Assembly: GCA_963748985.1 (NCBI GenBank)
Contig: CAVVKQ010000001.1
Span: 186,001 to 250,000, forward strand
Source: RPQJ01 sp963748985
Lineage (GTDB): Bacteria; Pseudomonadota; Gammaproteobacteria; Steroidobacterales; Steroidobacteraceae
DNA: 64,000 nucleotides
Direction of reading: 5' to 3'
Of the stretch, positions 43,794 through 53,402 are shown piece after piece; the stretch's first letter is position 1; the number at the start of each line of letters is the position of its first letter. The translations under genes were made by a program, and so were the position numbers. The notes beneath the pieces were generated by a model, which did not search any database, was not told where the DNA came from, and worked only from the letters and a program-made list of their open reading frames with translations.

Positions 43794-46064
43794 ATGACGA
43801 GTGCAACGATGAATCCGGATCGCCGCAGCGCACAGCTGGCCGCAGTGATCGGCACGGTGCTGGCGTGCTATGCCAGCAGCGCCACCGCGATCGAGTTCGA
43901 GTTCGAGAACGGCGGCAAGCTGAACTGGAACACCACCGTCTCGGTGGGGGCCAGCTGGCGCGCCGAGGACCCGAGCGAACAACTCTTTACGCGAGCGGAC
44001 GGTTCACTCATCGGCAAATACTCGAGCCCGCTGATCCCGGGCACGGCTGTAGGCCCCAATGACGGCCTCGCGGGCAATCACGCCGCGGGCGACGGCAACC
44101 TGAACTACGCCAAGAACGACCGGTTCTCGACGCCGTTCAGGGTCATCACCGATCTTGAATACAAGAAGGGCCGCTTCGGCGCCTTGCTGCGCGCCAAGTA
44201 CTGGTACGACCAGGCCTTGAACCAGGAGAACGTGCTCGTCGGCAGCCAGGCCAACAATTACAACGGCGTCCGCCCCAGGCTGGGCCCGATTCCCGGTTAC
44301 ACGATCTGCACCGCAGCGACGCCGCCCGGCGCAGCCTGCCTGCCGATGTCGCCGCCCGGACAGAACCTGTGGCCCGAGGGCAAGTTGAGCGACCGCGGCT
44401 TCGAGGCCGAACAGCAATTCGAGAATGCCCTGCTGCTTGATGCCTACGTTTATGGATCGTTCGGCGTCGGCGACTCCGACCTGCAGCTGCGCCTGGGCAA
44501 CCAGGTGATCAACTGGGGCGAGAGCATCTTCATCCAGGGCGTCAACCAGATCAATCCGATCGACGTCCCGGCCGCCCGCCGTGCGGGCGCCGAACTCAAG
44601 GAAATCCTGCTGCCGGTCTGGGCCGTCTACGCGAACTGGGGTTTCGACTTCGGCTCCATCGAGGCGTTCTACCAGCTGCAGTGGAACAACACGTCGGTGG
44701 ACGCTTGCGGCACGTACTTCAGTGCGACCAGCACGCTGATCGGAGCCGACCCGGGCTCATGCAACAGCATCACGGTCGTCGGCGGCCAGCTTGGCAACCT
44801 GGCGCCGGGCACGGCGTCACCGACCATCCCGCAGCTGGGCTCGCAACCCTTCCAGCAAGGAGCCACCGGCACCTATGTCCCGGCCATCCAGGGCCGAGAG
44901 CCGAGCGACTCCGGCCAGTTCGGCCTGGCCTTCCGTTTCCCGGTCGAAAAGATCGACACGGAAATCGGCCTGTACGCGATGAATATCCACAGCCGCCTGC
45001 CCGTAGCTGCGAGCATCACCGGCACCAACTGGAAGGACCTGCCCGCGGCGCAACAGGCGGCACTGACGGCTGCGGGGCTGATCGGTACCGATGCCTACGG
45101 CAACTATTGGACTTCCAGCCGACTGCGCAGCCTGATGCCGGGTGTCGAAGCAGCAGCCGAAGCGTTCCTCGCCTCCGTGGGCTTGCCCACCAATCTCGAA
45201 TCCGGCAAGGGGTTCTGGGAATACCCCGAGGACATCCAGATCTACGGCATCAGCGCGGCGACCAACCTGCTGAGCACGTCCGTCTCCGCCGAACTGAGCT
45301 ACCAGGTCGACGTCCCGGTCATGGTTAACGGCAACGACCTGATCGGCGCTGGCGTGCTCGGCATCGGGCCGTACCGGTCAGTTGCCCGCGAGGTCCAGGC
45401 CCAGAGCGAGGGCACCTACCTGATCGGTCACGACCGCTTCAACAAGACCCAGTTCCAGGTCAACGCGGTCAAGACCTTCAGCAGCGTCCTCGGCGCCGAG
45501 AGCATGCTCGTCGTGGGCGAGATCGGTTCGCAGTGGAACGACGTGCCCGACTACACCAAGGGCGGCGTCCGTTACGGGCGCGGCTTCATGTACGGCACGG
45601 GGTCGGGCCAGGGCTACGGGCCGGCCACGGCGGACAACCCCGAGGGTCGCCCCGGGCTCGGCACGGCGCTCGGGCCCAACGGCGACATGTGCTCGCCGAC
45701 CTTTTCCGGACTGCCAGTACCGGCGGCGAATGCACTCTACAACCCGCAACCGAACGGCTGCCGCAACGACGGCTACGTGACGGACGTGGCCTGGGGCTAT
45801 CGCCTGCGCGTCTCGATGGACTACAACAATGTCATGGACAGCGGCGTGACCGTCACCCCGAGCGTTTTCTGGGCGCACGATGTGGAAGGCGTCTCGATGG
45901 ACCCGACCTTCATCGAGGACCGCATGACGCTCGGTCTCGGCGTGAAGTTCAACTACAACAAGAAGTACGTGCTGGACGTCAACTACGTCAGCTATGACAA
46001 CGACAACTTCGACCCGCTGTTCGATCGCGACTACTACTCGGCCGCCGTCAGCGTGACCTTCTAA
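43794..46064 (+). CDS. DUF1302 outer-membrane beta-barrel protein
   Basis: 756 residues. Signal peptide ends near CYASSATA. The mature protein is rich in alternating aromatic/polar residues, e.g. GGKLNWNTTVSVGASWRAED; ends with an aromatic terminal strand SAAVSVTF, the signature of an outer-membrane barrel. Family DUF1302, often encoded with DUF1329 and an MMPL pump. ATG 43794 is preferred over GTG 43764 because of GGGGGA and the proper signal. The 217-bp gap upstream contains no clear terminator. Proposed role: outer-membrane part of a lipid/hydrophobic compound transporter (inference). Confidence 0.88.
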   Translation: MTSATMNPDRRSAQLAAVIGTVLACYASSATAIEFEFENGGKLNWNTTVSVGASWRAEDPSEQLFTRADGSLIGKYSSPLIPGTAVGPNDGLAGNHAAGDGNLNYAKNDRFSTPFRVITDLEYKKGRFGALLRAKYWYDQALNQENVLVGSQANNYNGVRPRLGPIPGYTICTAATPPGAACLPMSPPGQNLWPEGKLSDRGFEAEQQFENALLLDAYVYGSFGVGDSDLQLRLGNQVINWGESIFIQGVNQINPIDVPAARRAGAELKEILLPVWAVYANWGFDFGSIEAFYQLQWNNTSVDACGTYFSATSTLIGADPGSCNSITVVGGQLGNLAPGTASPTIPQLGSQPFQQGATGTYVPAIQGREPSDSGQFGLAFRFPVEKIDTEIGLYAMNIHSRLPVAASITGTNWKDLPAAQQAALTAAGLIGTDAYGNYWTSSRLRSLMPGVEAAAEAFLASVGLPTNLESGKGFWEYPEDIQIYGISAATNLLSTSVSAELSYQVDVPVMVNGNDLIGAGVLGIGPYRSVAREVQAQSEGTYLIGHDRFNKTQFQVNAVKTFSSVLGAESMLVVGEIGSQWNDVPDYTKGGVRYGRGFMYGTGSGQGYGPATADNPEGRPGLGTALGPNGDMCSPTFSGLPVPAANALYNPQPNGCRNDGYVTDVAWGYRLRVSMDYNNVMDSGVTVTPSVFWAHDVEGVSMDPTFIEDRMTLGLGVKFNYNKKYVLDVNYVSYDNDNFDPLFDRDYYSAAVSVTF

Positions 46065-46086
46065 CCGGATCCAGGAGACGAACCAG

Positions 46087-47444
46087 ATGAAGACTTACAA
46101 CAGGATCCTTGCCACCGCGATCGCGGCAGTCGGTCTGCTGGGCACGGCGCTGCCGGCGTATGCGAGGCTCACGGCTGCCGAAGCGGCGCGCCTCGGCGCC
46201 GACCTCACACCAATGGGAGCTGAGAAGGCGGGCAACAAGGACGGGACCATTCCGGCCTGGACCGGGGGCCTGTGTGCGCCGCCCGCGGGCTGGACGCCGG
46301 CCAAGGGTTACATCGACCCGTTCCCGAACGACAAGGTGAAGTTCGTACGATCACCAAGGCCAACGCGGCGCAGTACAAGGACAAGCTGACGCCTGGCACG
46401 CTTGCGCTGCTGGCGAAGTACGACAACTTCAAGATGCCGGTCTACGAAACGCGCCGGACGGCATGCTATCCGGACTCGGTGTATGCCAACGTCCGGGAGA
46501 ACGCCCCGAAGCTGGAGCTCGTCGGGTTTGGCATCACCGGCGGCCGCGCGGACGTGCCGTTCCCGATCCCGAAGAGCGGCATCGAGGCCATTTACAATCA
46601 CCAGCAGCGTTTCCTCGGAGCCGGAGTCGCTCGCGACTACAACAGCTTCCCGGTGCGGGCCAATGGTGACTTCTACAAGATCGGCGCCCACGAGTACCGC
46701 ATCTTCAACACCAGCCTGGACCAGCCGCAGGACAACCTGTTGCTGGCATTCCAGTCGGCCTTCACTACACCCGCGACGCTCGAGGGTACGGTGTTCCTGG
46801 TGCACGAGCCGATCGACCAGGTGAAGCAGTCGCGCTCGGCCTGGATCTACAACGCCGGACAGCGCCGGGTGCGCCGGGCCCCGGACCTGGCGTACGACAA
46901 CTTCACGGACGGCACGGAGGGCATGCGCACGTCCGATCAGTTCGACGCCTGGAACGGGGCGCCCGACCGCTACGACTGGAAGCTGATTGGCAAGAAGGAG
47001 ATCTACATCCCTTACAACGCCTACAAGCTTGCCGACAAGAACCTCAAGTACAAGGAAAACATCATCCGCAAGAACACGATCAACTCCGACCTCATGCGTT
47101 ATGGGTTGCATCGCGTCTGGGAGGTGGAGGCCAACCTGAAGCCGGGCAGCAAGCACATCTACGGCAAGCGCGTGTTCTACCTCGACGAGGATTCATGGAC
47201 GGTCGTGTACGAGGACGCCTATGACACACGCAAGCAGCTCTGGCGCATCGGCGTCCATCCGATGATCCAGTTCTACGACGTGAAGATTCCTTATTTCCGC
47301 GCCAACGTCTGGCACGACTTGAACAGCGGTGCCTACTACGCCTCGGGCCTCGACAACGAAATCAAGGCGCCGTGGGACTGGAACCAGAAGGGCAAGTGGG
47401 CCGATTTCCAGCCCGACGCGCTGCGGCGCCTGGGTACCAAGTAA
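46087..47444 (+). CDS. DUF1329 periplasmic protein, one frame change
   Basis: About 452 residues. Signal peptide ILATAIAAVGLLGTALPAYA. Family features: GAEKAGNKDGTIPAWTGG near residue 40, then after a lost base near 46341-46349, ITKANAAQYKDKLTPGTLAL and later DSWTVVYEDAYDTR. DUF1329 is structurally like LolB-type lipoprotein chaperones, so a lipid carrier in the periplasm is plausible. 22 bp after DUF1302. Confidence 0.85.
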
Positions 47445-47556
47445 GCAGGAAGTCCAGCGGGCGCCAAAGCCTCGTATAAGCTGATGAAGGCCGGCTCCGG
47501 TGCTGCCGGGGCTGGCCTGTTTGCGGCAGGGGGATCCCGCCGCGGGGGAATGTTGC

Positions 47557-48546
47557 ATGAAACACCGGGCGGGAATTCCTTACGCTTTGCTGGGCGCGAG
47601 CCTGTGCCTTGTGGCGCCTGCGCGCGGCGAGGAACAGTCGGAGCCCGCCAAGCCGGCGCCAGCGCAAAGCGTCGTCGTCGACGTCCGCAGCGACCGGATC
47701 CTGCTGCTCGACATCGCGCAGGTCGACAAGCGAATCACCGCAGTCGGTGAGCGCGGCTTCACGCTCGTTTCCGACGACGGCGGCCAGACATGGAAGGGAG
47801 TTTCGACCCCGATTACCCGTACCCTGACGGGAGTGGCTTTCAAGGACGCCAAAGTGGGCGTCGCCGTTGGTCATGGTGGCTCATTCGTGCGTACCGAGGA
47901 CGGCGGCGCCACGTGGTCGCAGTTGACTGTAGATGACGCCGGGCCGGATTCGCTGCTCGGCGTCACGCACGTCGCTGGCGACCACTTCATCGCCTACGGT
48001 GCGTTCGGCCTCTATTTCGATTCCCAGGACGCCGGGAAAACCTGGCAGCGCGGAACCGTGCTGTCCGAAGACTTCGACCGGCACATCTCGCAGATCATCG
48101 TCGTCGGCACGTCGCTGCTGCTGGTGGCGGAGTCCGGCACACTCGCCCGTTCTGACGACAGTGGCGTCACCTGGACGGCGTTGACCTCGCCATACCAGGG
48201 TTCGTACTTCGGCGCGCTCGCGGTGAAAGACGGCAGCGTCCTCGCGTTCGGCATGCGCGGCAACGTCTTCCGCTCGCTCGACCTTGGCACGACCTGGCAG
48301 AAGGTCGAAACGGGCACGACCGTGTCCTTCATGTCGGGCCAGCAACTCGCCGACGGGCGTGTGATGCTCGTTGGGAATTCCGGCCTGATCGCCGAAAGCG
48401 CGGACGGCGGACTGAGCTTCGTATTGCACACGGCCAAACCCGGCAAGGGCTTCGCCGCGCTCCTGGAAAAATCGGGCGGGGGCATCCTCTTCGCGGGCGA
48501 AAGCGGCATCACCGCGCTCGACCCGACCTGGCTCAAGAGCCGGTAA
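47557..48546 (+). CDS. YCF48/BNR-repeat periplasmic protein
   Basis: 329 residues, signal peptide ending around LCLVAPARGEEQ. Repeated blades with SDDGGQTWKGV, TEDGGATWSQL, SQDAGKTWQRG and SDDSGVTWTAL (Asp box/BNR). Such beta-propellers assist assembly of membrane complexes (YCF48 with photosystem II). Here it lies between DUF1329 and the pump; it may act as adaptor or assembly factor. ATG 47557 has GGGGGAA upstream. Confidence 0.87.
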   Translation: MKHRAGIPYALLGASLCLVAPARGEEQSEPAKPAPAQSVVVDVRSDRILLLDIAQVDKRITAVGERGFTLVSDDGGQTWKGVSTPITRTLTGVAFKDAKVGVAVGHGGSFVRTEDGGATWSQLTVDDAGPDSLLGVTHVAGDHFIAYGAFGLYFDSQDAGKTWQRGTVLSEDFDRHISQIIVVGTSLLLVAESGTLARSDDSGVTWTALTSPYQGSYFGALAVKDGSVLAFGMRGNVFRSLDLGTTWQKVETGTTVSFMSGQQLADGRVMLVGNSGLIAESADGGLSFVLHTAKPGKGFAALLEKSGGGILFAGESGITALDPTWLKSR

Positions 48547-48564
48547 GGGCACCGCCCAAGGACT

Positions 48565-50991
48565 ATGCACATGGCGAATGACATGAAGCCCGGCGTGAAT
48601 GGCGACGATACCGCGATCGAAAGGCAGGTATTTTCCGCGGACTGGGTCGGCAGGATTTCCTACTGGATCTTCCACTACCGCAAACCGCTGCTGATCCTGT
48701 TCATCCTGATCACCATCCTGCTGGGCGCGATGGCGAGCCAGCTGCGCGTGCAGGCGGCATTCACCAAGATGATCCCGCTGAAGCACCCGTACATGGCGAC
48801 CTTCCTGGAGTACCAGTCGGACTTCGGTGGCGCCAACAAGGTGCTGGTCGCGCTGCAGAACAAGAAAGGCTCCATCTACGATAAGCAGTTCATGGACTCG
48901 CTGCGCAAGGTAACCGAGGAGGTTTTCTACATCCCCGGCATCGAGCGCAGCTCCGTTGCGTCGCTCTTTACCTCGAACGTGCGCTTCACCGAAGTCGTCG
49001 AGGATGGCTTCCGCGGCGGCAACGTGGTGTCCGCGGATTTCGCAGGCACCCCCGAACAGATGGCGAAGGTGCAGGAAAACCTGCTCAAGTCCGACTGGGT
49101 CGGGCGCCTGGTCTCGAACGACCAGACCGCGGCGATGGTCGTGGCGACCCTGATGGAGAACGATCCGGAAACGGGTGAACGCCTCGACTTGCAGGCGGTC
49201 GCCGCCCAACTCGAGCAGATACGAGCCAAGTACGAAAACGAGAATATCGGCGTCCATATCATCGGCTTCGCCAAGGCGGTAGGCGACATCGCCAAGGGTG
49301 CGGCCGGGGTACTCATGTTCTTCGGCATCGCGTTCGTCATCACGGCGCTGCTGCTGTACTGGTACTCGGGCTCGCTGATGATCACGGCGCTCGCGCTCAT
49401 CTGCGCGATCGTGCCCGTGATCTGGCTGCTGGGATTGCTGCCGGTCTTCGGGCTCGGGCTCGACCCGATGTCGATCCTGGTGCCGTTCCTGATCTTCTCC
49501 ATCGCGGTCTCGCACGCGGTGCAGATGACCAACGCGTGGCGGCTCGAGACGCTGCACGGTGCCGACGGCATCACGGCATCGACGCATTCGTTCCAGAAGC
49601 TGTTCATCCCGGGCGCGATGGCGCTGCTCGCAAACGCGCTGGGCTTCATGGTCATCGCTTTCGTCGAGATCGAGATCGTGCGCGAGCTCGCCTTCACGGC
49701 GACGATCGGCGTCACCGTGATGATCATCACCAACAAGATGCTGCTGCCGATCCTGCTCTCGTACTACAAGTTCACGCCCGAGCAGGCCTCGAAGCTGGCC
49801 GGCAAGGAAACGGCGGGCGACTGGTTCTGGGAGCGCATCGGTCCGCTCGCGACGAAGAAGGTCGCCTGGGTGCCGATCCTGATCGGCCTGGGCCTGCTGG
49901 CGTTCGGCCTGTCGCAGGCCCGGCACCTGCACATCGGCGATCTCGGCAAGGGCGTGCCCGAACTGCGGCCCGACTCGCGCTACAACCAGGACGTCGGGAT
50001 GATCACCAGCCACTTCGCGATCGGCGTGGACCTGCTGCAGGTCATTGCCGAGGCGAAGCCGGAAAACGACGACGACTCGCCCTGCGTCGATCGCGATGTC
50101 ATGGACAAGATCGAGGACTTCGAATTCCAGATGAGGCAGGTAGAGGGCGTGGCGACCGTGCGCAGCCTTGCGGGCTTCGTCAAGTCGATGACGCAGTCGT
50201 TCGCCGAGACGTTCATCAAGTGGCGCATGCTGCCCGAGAGCCGCGCGCAGATTGCGCAGGGCGTAGGGTATGCCACGCGACTGGGCAACGAGTTCATGAA
50301 CTCGCGTTGCACGGCCATGCCGATCAGCATCTACACCACCGACCACCAGGCGCAGACGATCGAGCACATCGTAAAGACAGTGAAGGACTTCAAGGCGGCC
50401 GGTGGCGACACCGAGCGCGTCACCTTCCGTCTTGCCAGCGGCAACGTCGGCGTCATGGCGGCCACGAACGAGGCCGTCGAGGCCGCCGACAAGTGGGTCA
50501 ATCTGGCGCTGTTCGCGTCAGTGATGGTGCTTTGCCTGATCACGTTCCGATCGTTCCCGATCACGCTCTGCATCATCCTGCCGCTCGCGCTGGTGACGAT
50601 CCTCTGCAATGCGCTGATGGCCATCCTCGGGATCGGCGTGAAGGTGAATACGCTGCCGGTCGTGGCGCTCGGCGTCGGTGTCGGCGTCGACTACGGCATC
50701 TATCTCTTCGAACGCATGAAGCACGAGATGGAAGACGGTGGCCTGAAGCTCAAGGACGCTTTCGTCGAGGCGCTCAAGCAGCGCGGCACGGCGTCGGTGT
50801 TCACGGCCGTTACCATGACGATCTCGGTGGCAACATGGACCTTCTCGGACCTGAAGTTCCAGGCCGACATGGGCATCCTGCTCTGCTTCATGTTCCTGGT
50901 GAACATGTTCGGCGCGATCCTGCTGCTGCCCGCGCTGGCGGCGTACCTGGTGGGCGATCGAAAGACGCCGGCGAAGGTCAAGGCGGCGTAA
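48565..50991 (+). CDS. MMPL/RND superfamily inner-membrane transporter
   Basis: 808 residues, two RND-type halves each with a large periplasmic loop. First helix HYRKPLLILFILITILLGAM, then a soluble region starting VQAAFTKMIPLKHPY; the second half begins near TRKK-type ATKKVAWVPILIG. VALGVGVGVDYGIYLFERM holds the conserved Asp of helix 10 used for proton coupling. MMPL members transport lipids and hydrophobic substrates. Alternative start ATG 48571. Last gene of the transport module with DUF1302-DUF1329-YCF48. Confidence 0.92.
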   Translation: MHMANDMKPGVNGDDTAIERQVFSADWVGRISYWIFHYRKPLLILFILITILLGAMASQLRVQAAFTKMIPLKHPYMATFLEYQSDFGGANKVLVALQNKKGSIYDKQFMDSLRKVTEEVFYIPGIERSSVASLFTSNVRFTEVVEDGFRGGNVVSADFAGTPEQMAKVQENLLKSDWVGRLVSNDQTAAMVVATLMENDPETGERLDLQAVAAQLEQIRAKYENENIGVHIIGFAKAVGDIAKGAAGVLMFFGIAFVITALLLYWYSGSLMITALALICAIVPVIWLLGLLPVFGLGLDPMSILVPFLIFSIAVSHAVQMTNAWRLETLHGADGITASTHSFQKLFIPGAMALLANALGFMVIAFVEIEIVRELAFTATIGVTVMIITNKMLLPILLSYYKFTPEQASKLAGKETAGDWFWERIGPLATKKVAWVPILIGLGLLAFGLSQARHLHIGDLGKGVPELRPDSRYNQDVGMITSHFAIGVDLLQVIAEAKPENDDDSPCVDRDVMDKIEDFEFQMRQVEGVATVRSLAGFVKSMTQSFAETFIKWRMLPESRAQIAQGVGYATRLGNEFMNSRCTAMPISIYTTDHQAQTIEHIVKTVKDFKAAGGDTERVTFRLASGNVGVMAATNEAVEAADKWVNLALFASVMVLCLITFRSFPITLCIILPLALVTILCNALMAILGIGVKVNTLPVVALGVGVGVDYGIYLFERMKHEMEDGGLKLKDAFVEALKQRGTASVFTAVTMTISVATWTFSDLKFQADMGILLCFMFLVNMFGAILLLPALAAYLVGDRKTPAKVKAA

Positions 50992-50996
50992 ACGAA

Positions 50997-51060
50997 GACC
51001 GGGTCTTGCAGCCCGGTCGTCTCTGGATGGCGGGAACTGGAGCCGGCGGATGCCGGCTCC
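50997..51060 (+). terminator. Two tandem hairpins after the MMPL gene
   Basis: GACCGGG-TCTTGCAG-CCCGGTC (50997-51018) and GGAGCCGGC-GGAT-GCCGGCTCC (51039-51060, 9-bp stem). No T-run follows either, so termination (perhaps bidirectional, toward the convergent gene at 51068) is probable but not certain. Confidence 0.5.
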
Positions 51061-51067
51061 GGACGGC

Positions 51068-51571
51068 TCAGCGGGTGCGGCGTTCCTGGATGAGCTGGTC
51101 GAGACGCTCGATGAACACGCGCTCTTTCTCACTCACGAGTTCGCCACCGATGCCCATCAAGTCGCCTTCGCGCGCGGCACGTGCAACGCGCGTTGCCAGT
51201 GACAGTACGAACTCACCGTAATGCATCAGGTCGTCCGCGCTGCCGTGCGTGCCGAGCGCCTCGAGCGCGTGGCGTGCCGTTTCCAGCGCTTTCTCCTGCA
51301 GCCTGTCCGGTGTGCGGTGGCCTTCGTCCAGCGTGTAGAACCACTTACGGACGTCGTCCTGCGCATGCATGATGTGCGTGCTGCCGGCAATCTCGCTCAC
51401 CAGCGGATGCGTGCTGTTGAGGGCATCGACGATGCCCTGCAGGCCTGCCGAGCGCTCGAGCATCTCGTCGAAGGCGCTGCCGCCCGAGGACGATACCGCA
51501 ATGATCACGTGATGCGGCGTGTTGCGCACCGCTTGCCACTGCACAATCGTCAGTTTTTCCCTGGTCAGCAT
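51068..51571 (-). CDS. Hypothetical protein
   Basis: 167 residues from ATG 51571 (GAGGT ribosome site). Not recognised. Begins MLTREKLTIVQWQAVRNTPH, with a Gly/Ser loop VSSSGGSAFDEML and an otherwise helical, soluble body ending RVFIERLDQLIQERRTR. It converges with the MMPL gene and is divergent from the Old Yellow Enzyme gene by 101 bp. Co-location might hint at a cytosolic partner of the transport locus, but nothing shows it. Confidence 0.6.
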   Translation of the reverse strand: MLTREKLTIVQWQAVRNTPHHVIIAVSSSGGSAFDEMLERSAGLQGIVDALNSTHPLVSEIAGSTHIMHAQDDVRKWFYTLDEGHRTPDRLQEKALETARHALEALGTHGSADDLMHYGEFVLSLATRVARAAREGDLMGIGGELVSEKERVFIERLDQLIQERRTR

Positions 51572-51672
51572 CGGCGAAACCTCCACCCTGTCCTCGTTGC
51601 TGTCGCGCGGGACGCCACGGCGCCTGCGCATTTGTTGCGCGATCATACCCCGCAATCGGGAGCGGTTAAACG

Positions 51673-53001
51673 ATGGACGTCCTGACTCAGCCCCTGCGGT
51701 TGCCCTGCGGCGCGTCCTTGCCCAACCGGTTGGCCAAGGCGGCCATGACCGAAGGCCTGGCCGACGCCTGGCTGCGTGCCACGCCTGCGCTCGAGCGCCT
51801 GTACCACGCCTGGAGCGAGGGCGGGAGCGGATTGCTGATCACCGGCAACTTGCAGGTGGATCGGTTTGACCTCGAACGGCCGGGCAACGTCGCCATCGAC
51901 CAGTCGGAACCACGGACTTTCGACGCCAGGGCCCGCGCGCGGCTTGCCGCGTGGGCAAAGGCAGGGACGGTCAGCGACAACCAGCTCTGGGTGCAGATTT
52001 CGCACGCCGGCCGGCAGTCGCCACGCTACGTCACCGGTCGGCCGCTGGCACCGTCCGCGGTGCAACTCGATCTACTCGGCAACTACGCGCGGCCGCGGGC
52101 CCTGACCGAAAGCGAGATCGTCGGCCTCATCGGCCGGTTTGCGCACGCGGCGCAAGTCGTGCGCGAGTGCGGATTCACCGGCGTGCAGGTGCACGGGGCC
52201 CATGGGTACCTCATCAGCTCGTTCCTTTCGCCGATCACGAACCAGCGCACGGATGCCTGGGGCGGAACGCTGGCGAACCGCGCCCGTTTTCTGCTCGAGA
52301 CGCTGCGTGCCGTGCGCAAGGCCGTGGGCCGGGATTTTCCACTGGCACTGAAACTGAATTCGGACGACTTTCGCAAGGGCGGCTTCTCGCACGAGGAGTG
52401 CCTGCAGGTCGTCGCGTGGCTGAACGACGAAAGCGTGGACCTGCTCGAGGTGTCGGGAGGCACGTATGAACAGCCGAGGCTGATCGGTTTCGAAGGCCGG
52501 TCCGAGGACGCCATACCCGTCCGTCGCAGTACGCGGGTGCGTGAAGCCTATTTCCTCGAGTACGCGACTGCGATCCGCCGCGTGGCCCGCATGCCGTTGA
52601 TGGTCACCGGTGGCTTCCGTACGCGCGCGGGCATGGCATCCGCGCTCGGCGCTGCTCCAGGCGAGGGTGACTGCGACGTGATCGGACTCGGCAGGCCGCT
52701 CTGCTGGATGCCTGATTTCCCGCGCCAGTTGCTGGCTGGGACAAGGGACAGCATCGAAGATCTCGACGACCGCCTGCGATTTCGCGAGCGCGGATGGCTG
52801 TCACCGCAGTCATCGAGCGTTGCAGCCAAGGCTCTCAACGCCTTTGCCGCGCAGTCCTGGTACTACTGCCAGCTCTTCCGGCTGGCAGAGGGCAAGCCCG
52901 CCGAGATCTCGCGCGGCGTGTTCTCGACGTTGCGTGAATACCTGGGCGCCGAGCTGAAGGCGGCGTATGCAACGCGACGCGTCTACCCAAGAAGGGGTTA
53001 G
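51673..53001 (+). CDS. NADH:flavin oxidoreductase, Old Yellow Enzyme family
   Basis: 442 residues, TIM barrel binding FMN. QISHAGRQSPR and GFTGVQVHGAHGYLISSFLSP carry the FMN/substrate-binding His-x2-His signature (HGAHGYL), NQRTDAWGG the usual family block, and VTGGFRTRAGM (phosphate of FMN). It would reduce alpha,beta-unsaturated carbonyls, relevant to terpenoid or oxidised-lipid catabolism nearby. The stop codon TAG is formed by the G-rich repeat that begins at 52994. Confidence 0.9.
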   Translation: MDVLTQPLRLPCGASLPNRLAKAAMTEGLADAWLRATPALERLYHAWSEGGSGLLITGNLQVDRFDLERPGNVAIDQSEPRTFDARARARLAAWAKAGTVSDNQLWVQISHAGRQSPRYVTGRPLAPSAVQLDLLGNYARPRALTESEIVGLIGRFAHAAQVVRECGFTGVQVHGAHGYLISSFLSPITNQRTDAWGGTLANRARFLLETLRAVRKAVGRDFPLALKLNSDDFRKGGFSHEECLQVVAWLNDESVDLLEVSGGTYEQPRLIGFEGRSEDAIPVRRSTRVREAYFLEYATAIRRVARMPLMVTGGFRTRAGMASALGAAPGEGDCDVIGLGRPLCWMPDFPRQLLAGTRDSIEDLDDRLRFRERGWLSPQSSSVAAKALNAFAAQSWYYCQLFRLAEGKPAEISRGVFSTLREYLGAELKAAYATRRVYPRRG

Positions 53002-53020
53002 GGGATAGGGGTTGGTCGGG
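52994..53020. repeat. G-rich intergenic repeat, copy 1
   Basis: GGGGTTAGGGGATAGGGG followed by GTTGGTCGGG, a variant of the family core GGGGATAGGGGTTA-GTCGG. It supplies the TAG stop of the Old Yellow Enzyme gene. The facing reverse copy lies at 53901-53918, 900 bp away. Confidence 0.85.
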
Positions 53021-53065
53021 CGTGCCGTCATCGGCAAGGTCGACCTAGGACGGACGGTCGGTGAG

Positions 53066-53141
53066 GGCGTTCGTTCCGGGTCTTCCCCGGGCGAGCGGAA
53101 AGGCAGACACGCTCGCCCGGGGAAGACCCGGAACGAACGCC
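53066..53141. repeat. Perfect 32-bp inverted repeat with a 12-base loop
   Basis: The arms 53066-53097 and 53110-53141 are exact reverse complements over 32 bases (left arm begins GGCGTTCGTTCCGGG, ends GGGCGAGCG); the loop is GAAAGGCAGACA. This is the longest perfect hairpin in the window. It lies inside a 401-bp stretch without a gene (53002-53402) whose remainder shows no other clear signal. Could be a strong attenuator/terminator, or a MITE-like palindromic element; no T-run follows. Confidence 0.9.
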
Positions 53142-53402
53142 TGAATGACCGCGCCTGTGCCAATTCTCGACAAAGCCCGAGAATTCGCACGGCGCATGCA
53201 ACTTCGACGCTGTCACATCGCATGTCCGACTGTCGATGATCCACAACCGGTGACCCAGTGCGGGCAATCGCCCGTGCCAGAGTACTTGCTGCCAAGGATG
53301 ACCTGCTAATCTGGCAGCGGCACTGCAGAAACAATGATTCCTGCGGCACCAGGCATGTCGTCCGACGCTTCCGTCATGCAATCAACTTTTCAGGCCTACA
53401 CC

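Noticed and set aside
47881..50367. An 828-residue antisense reading frame opposite the MMPL gene
   Set aside because: It is an Arg/His/Asp-rich shadow typical for antisense frames of GC-rich genes; the plus strand is a clear transporter.
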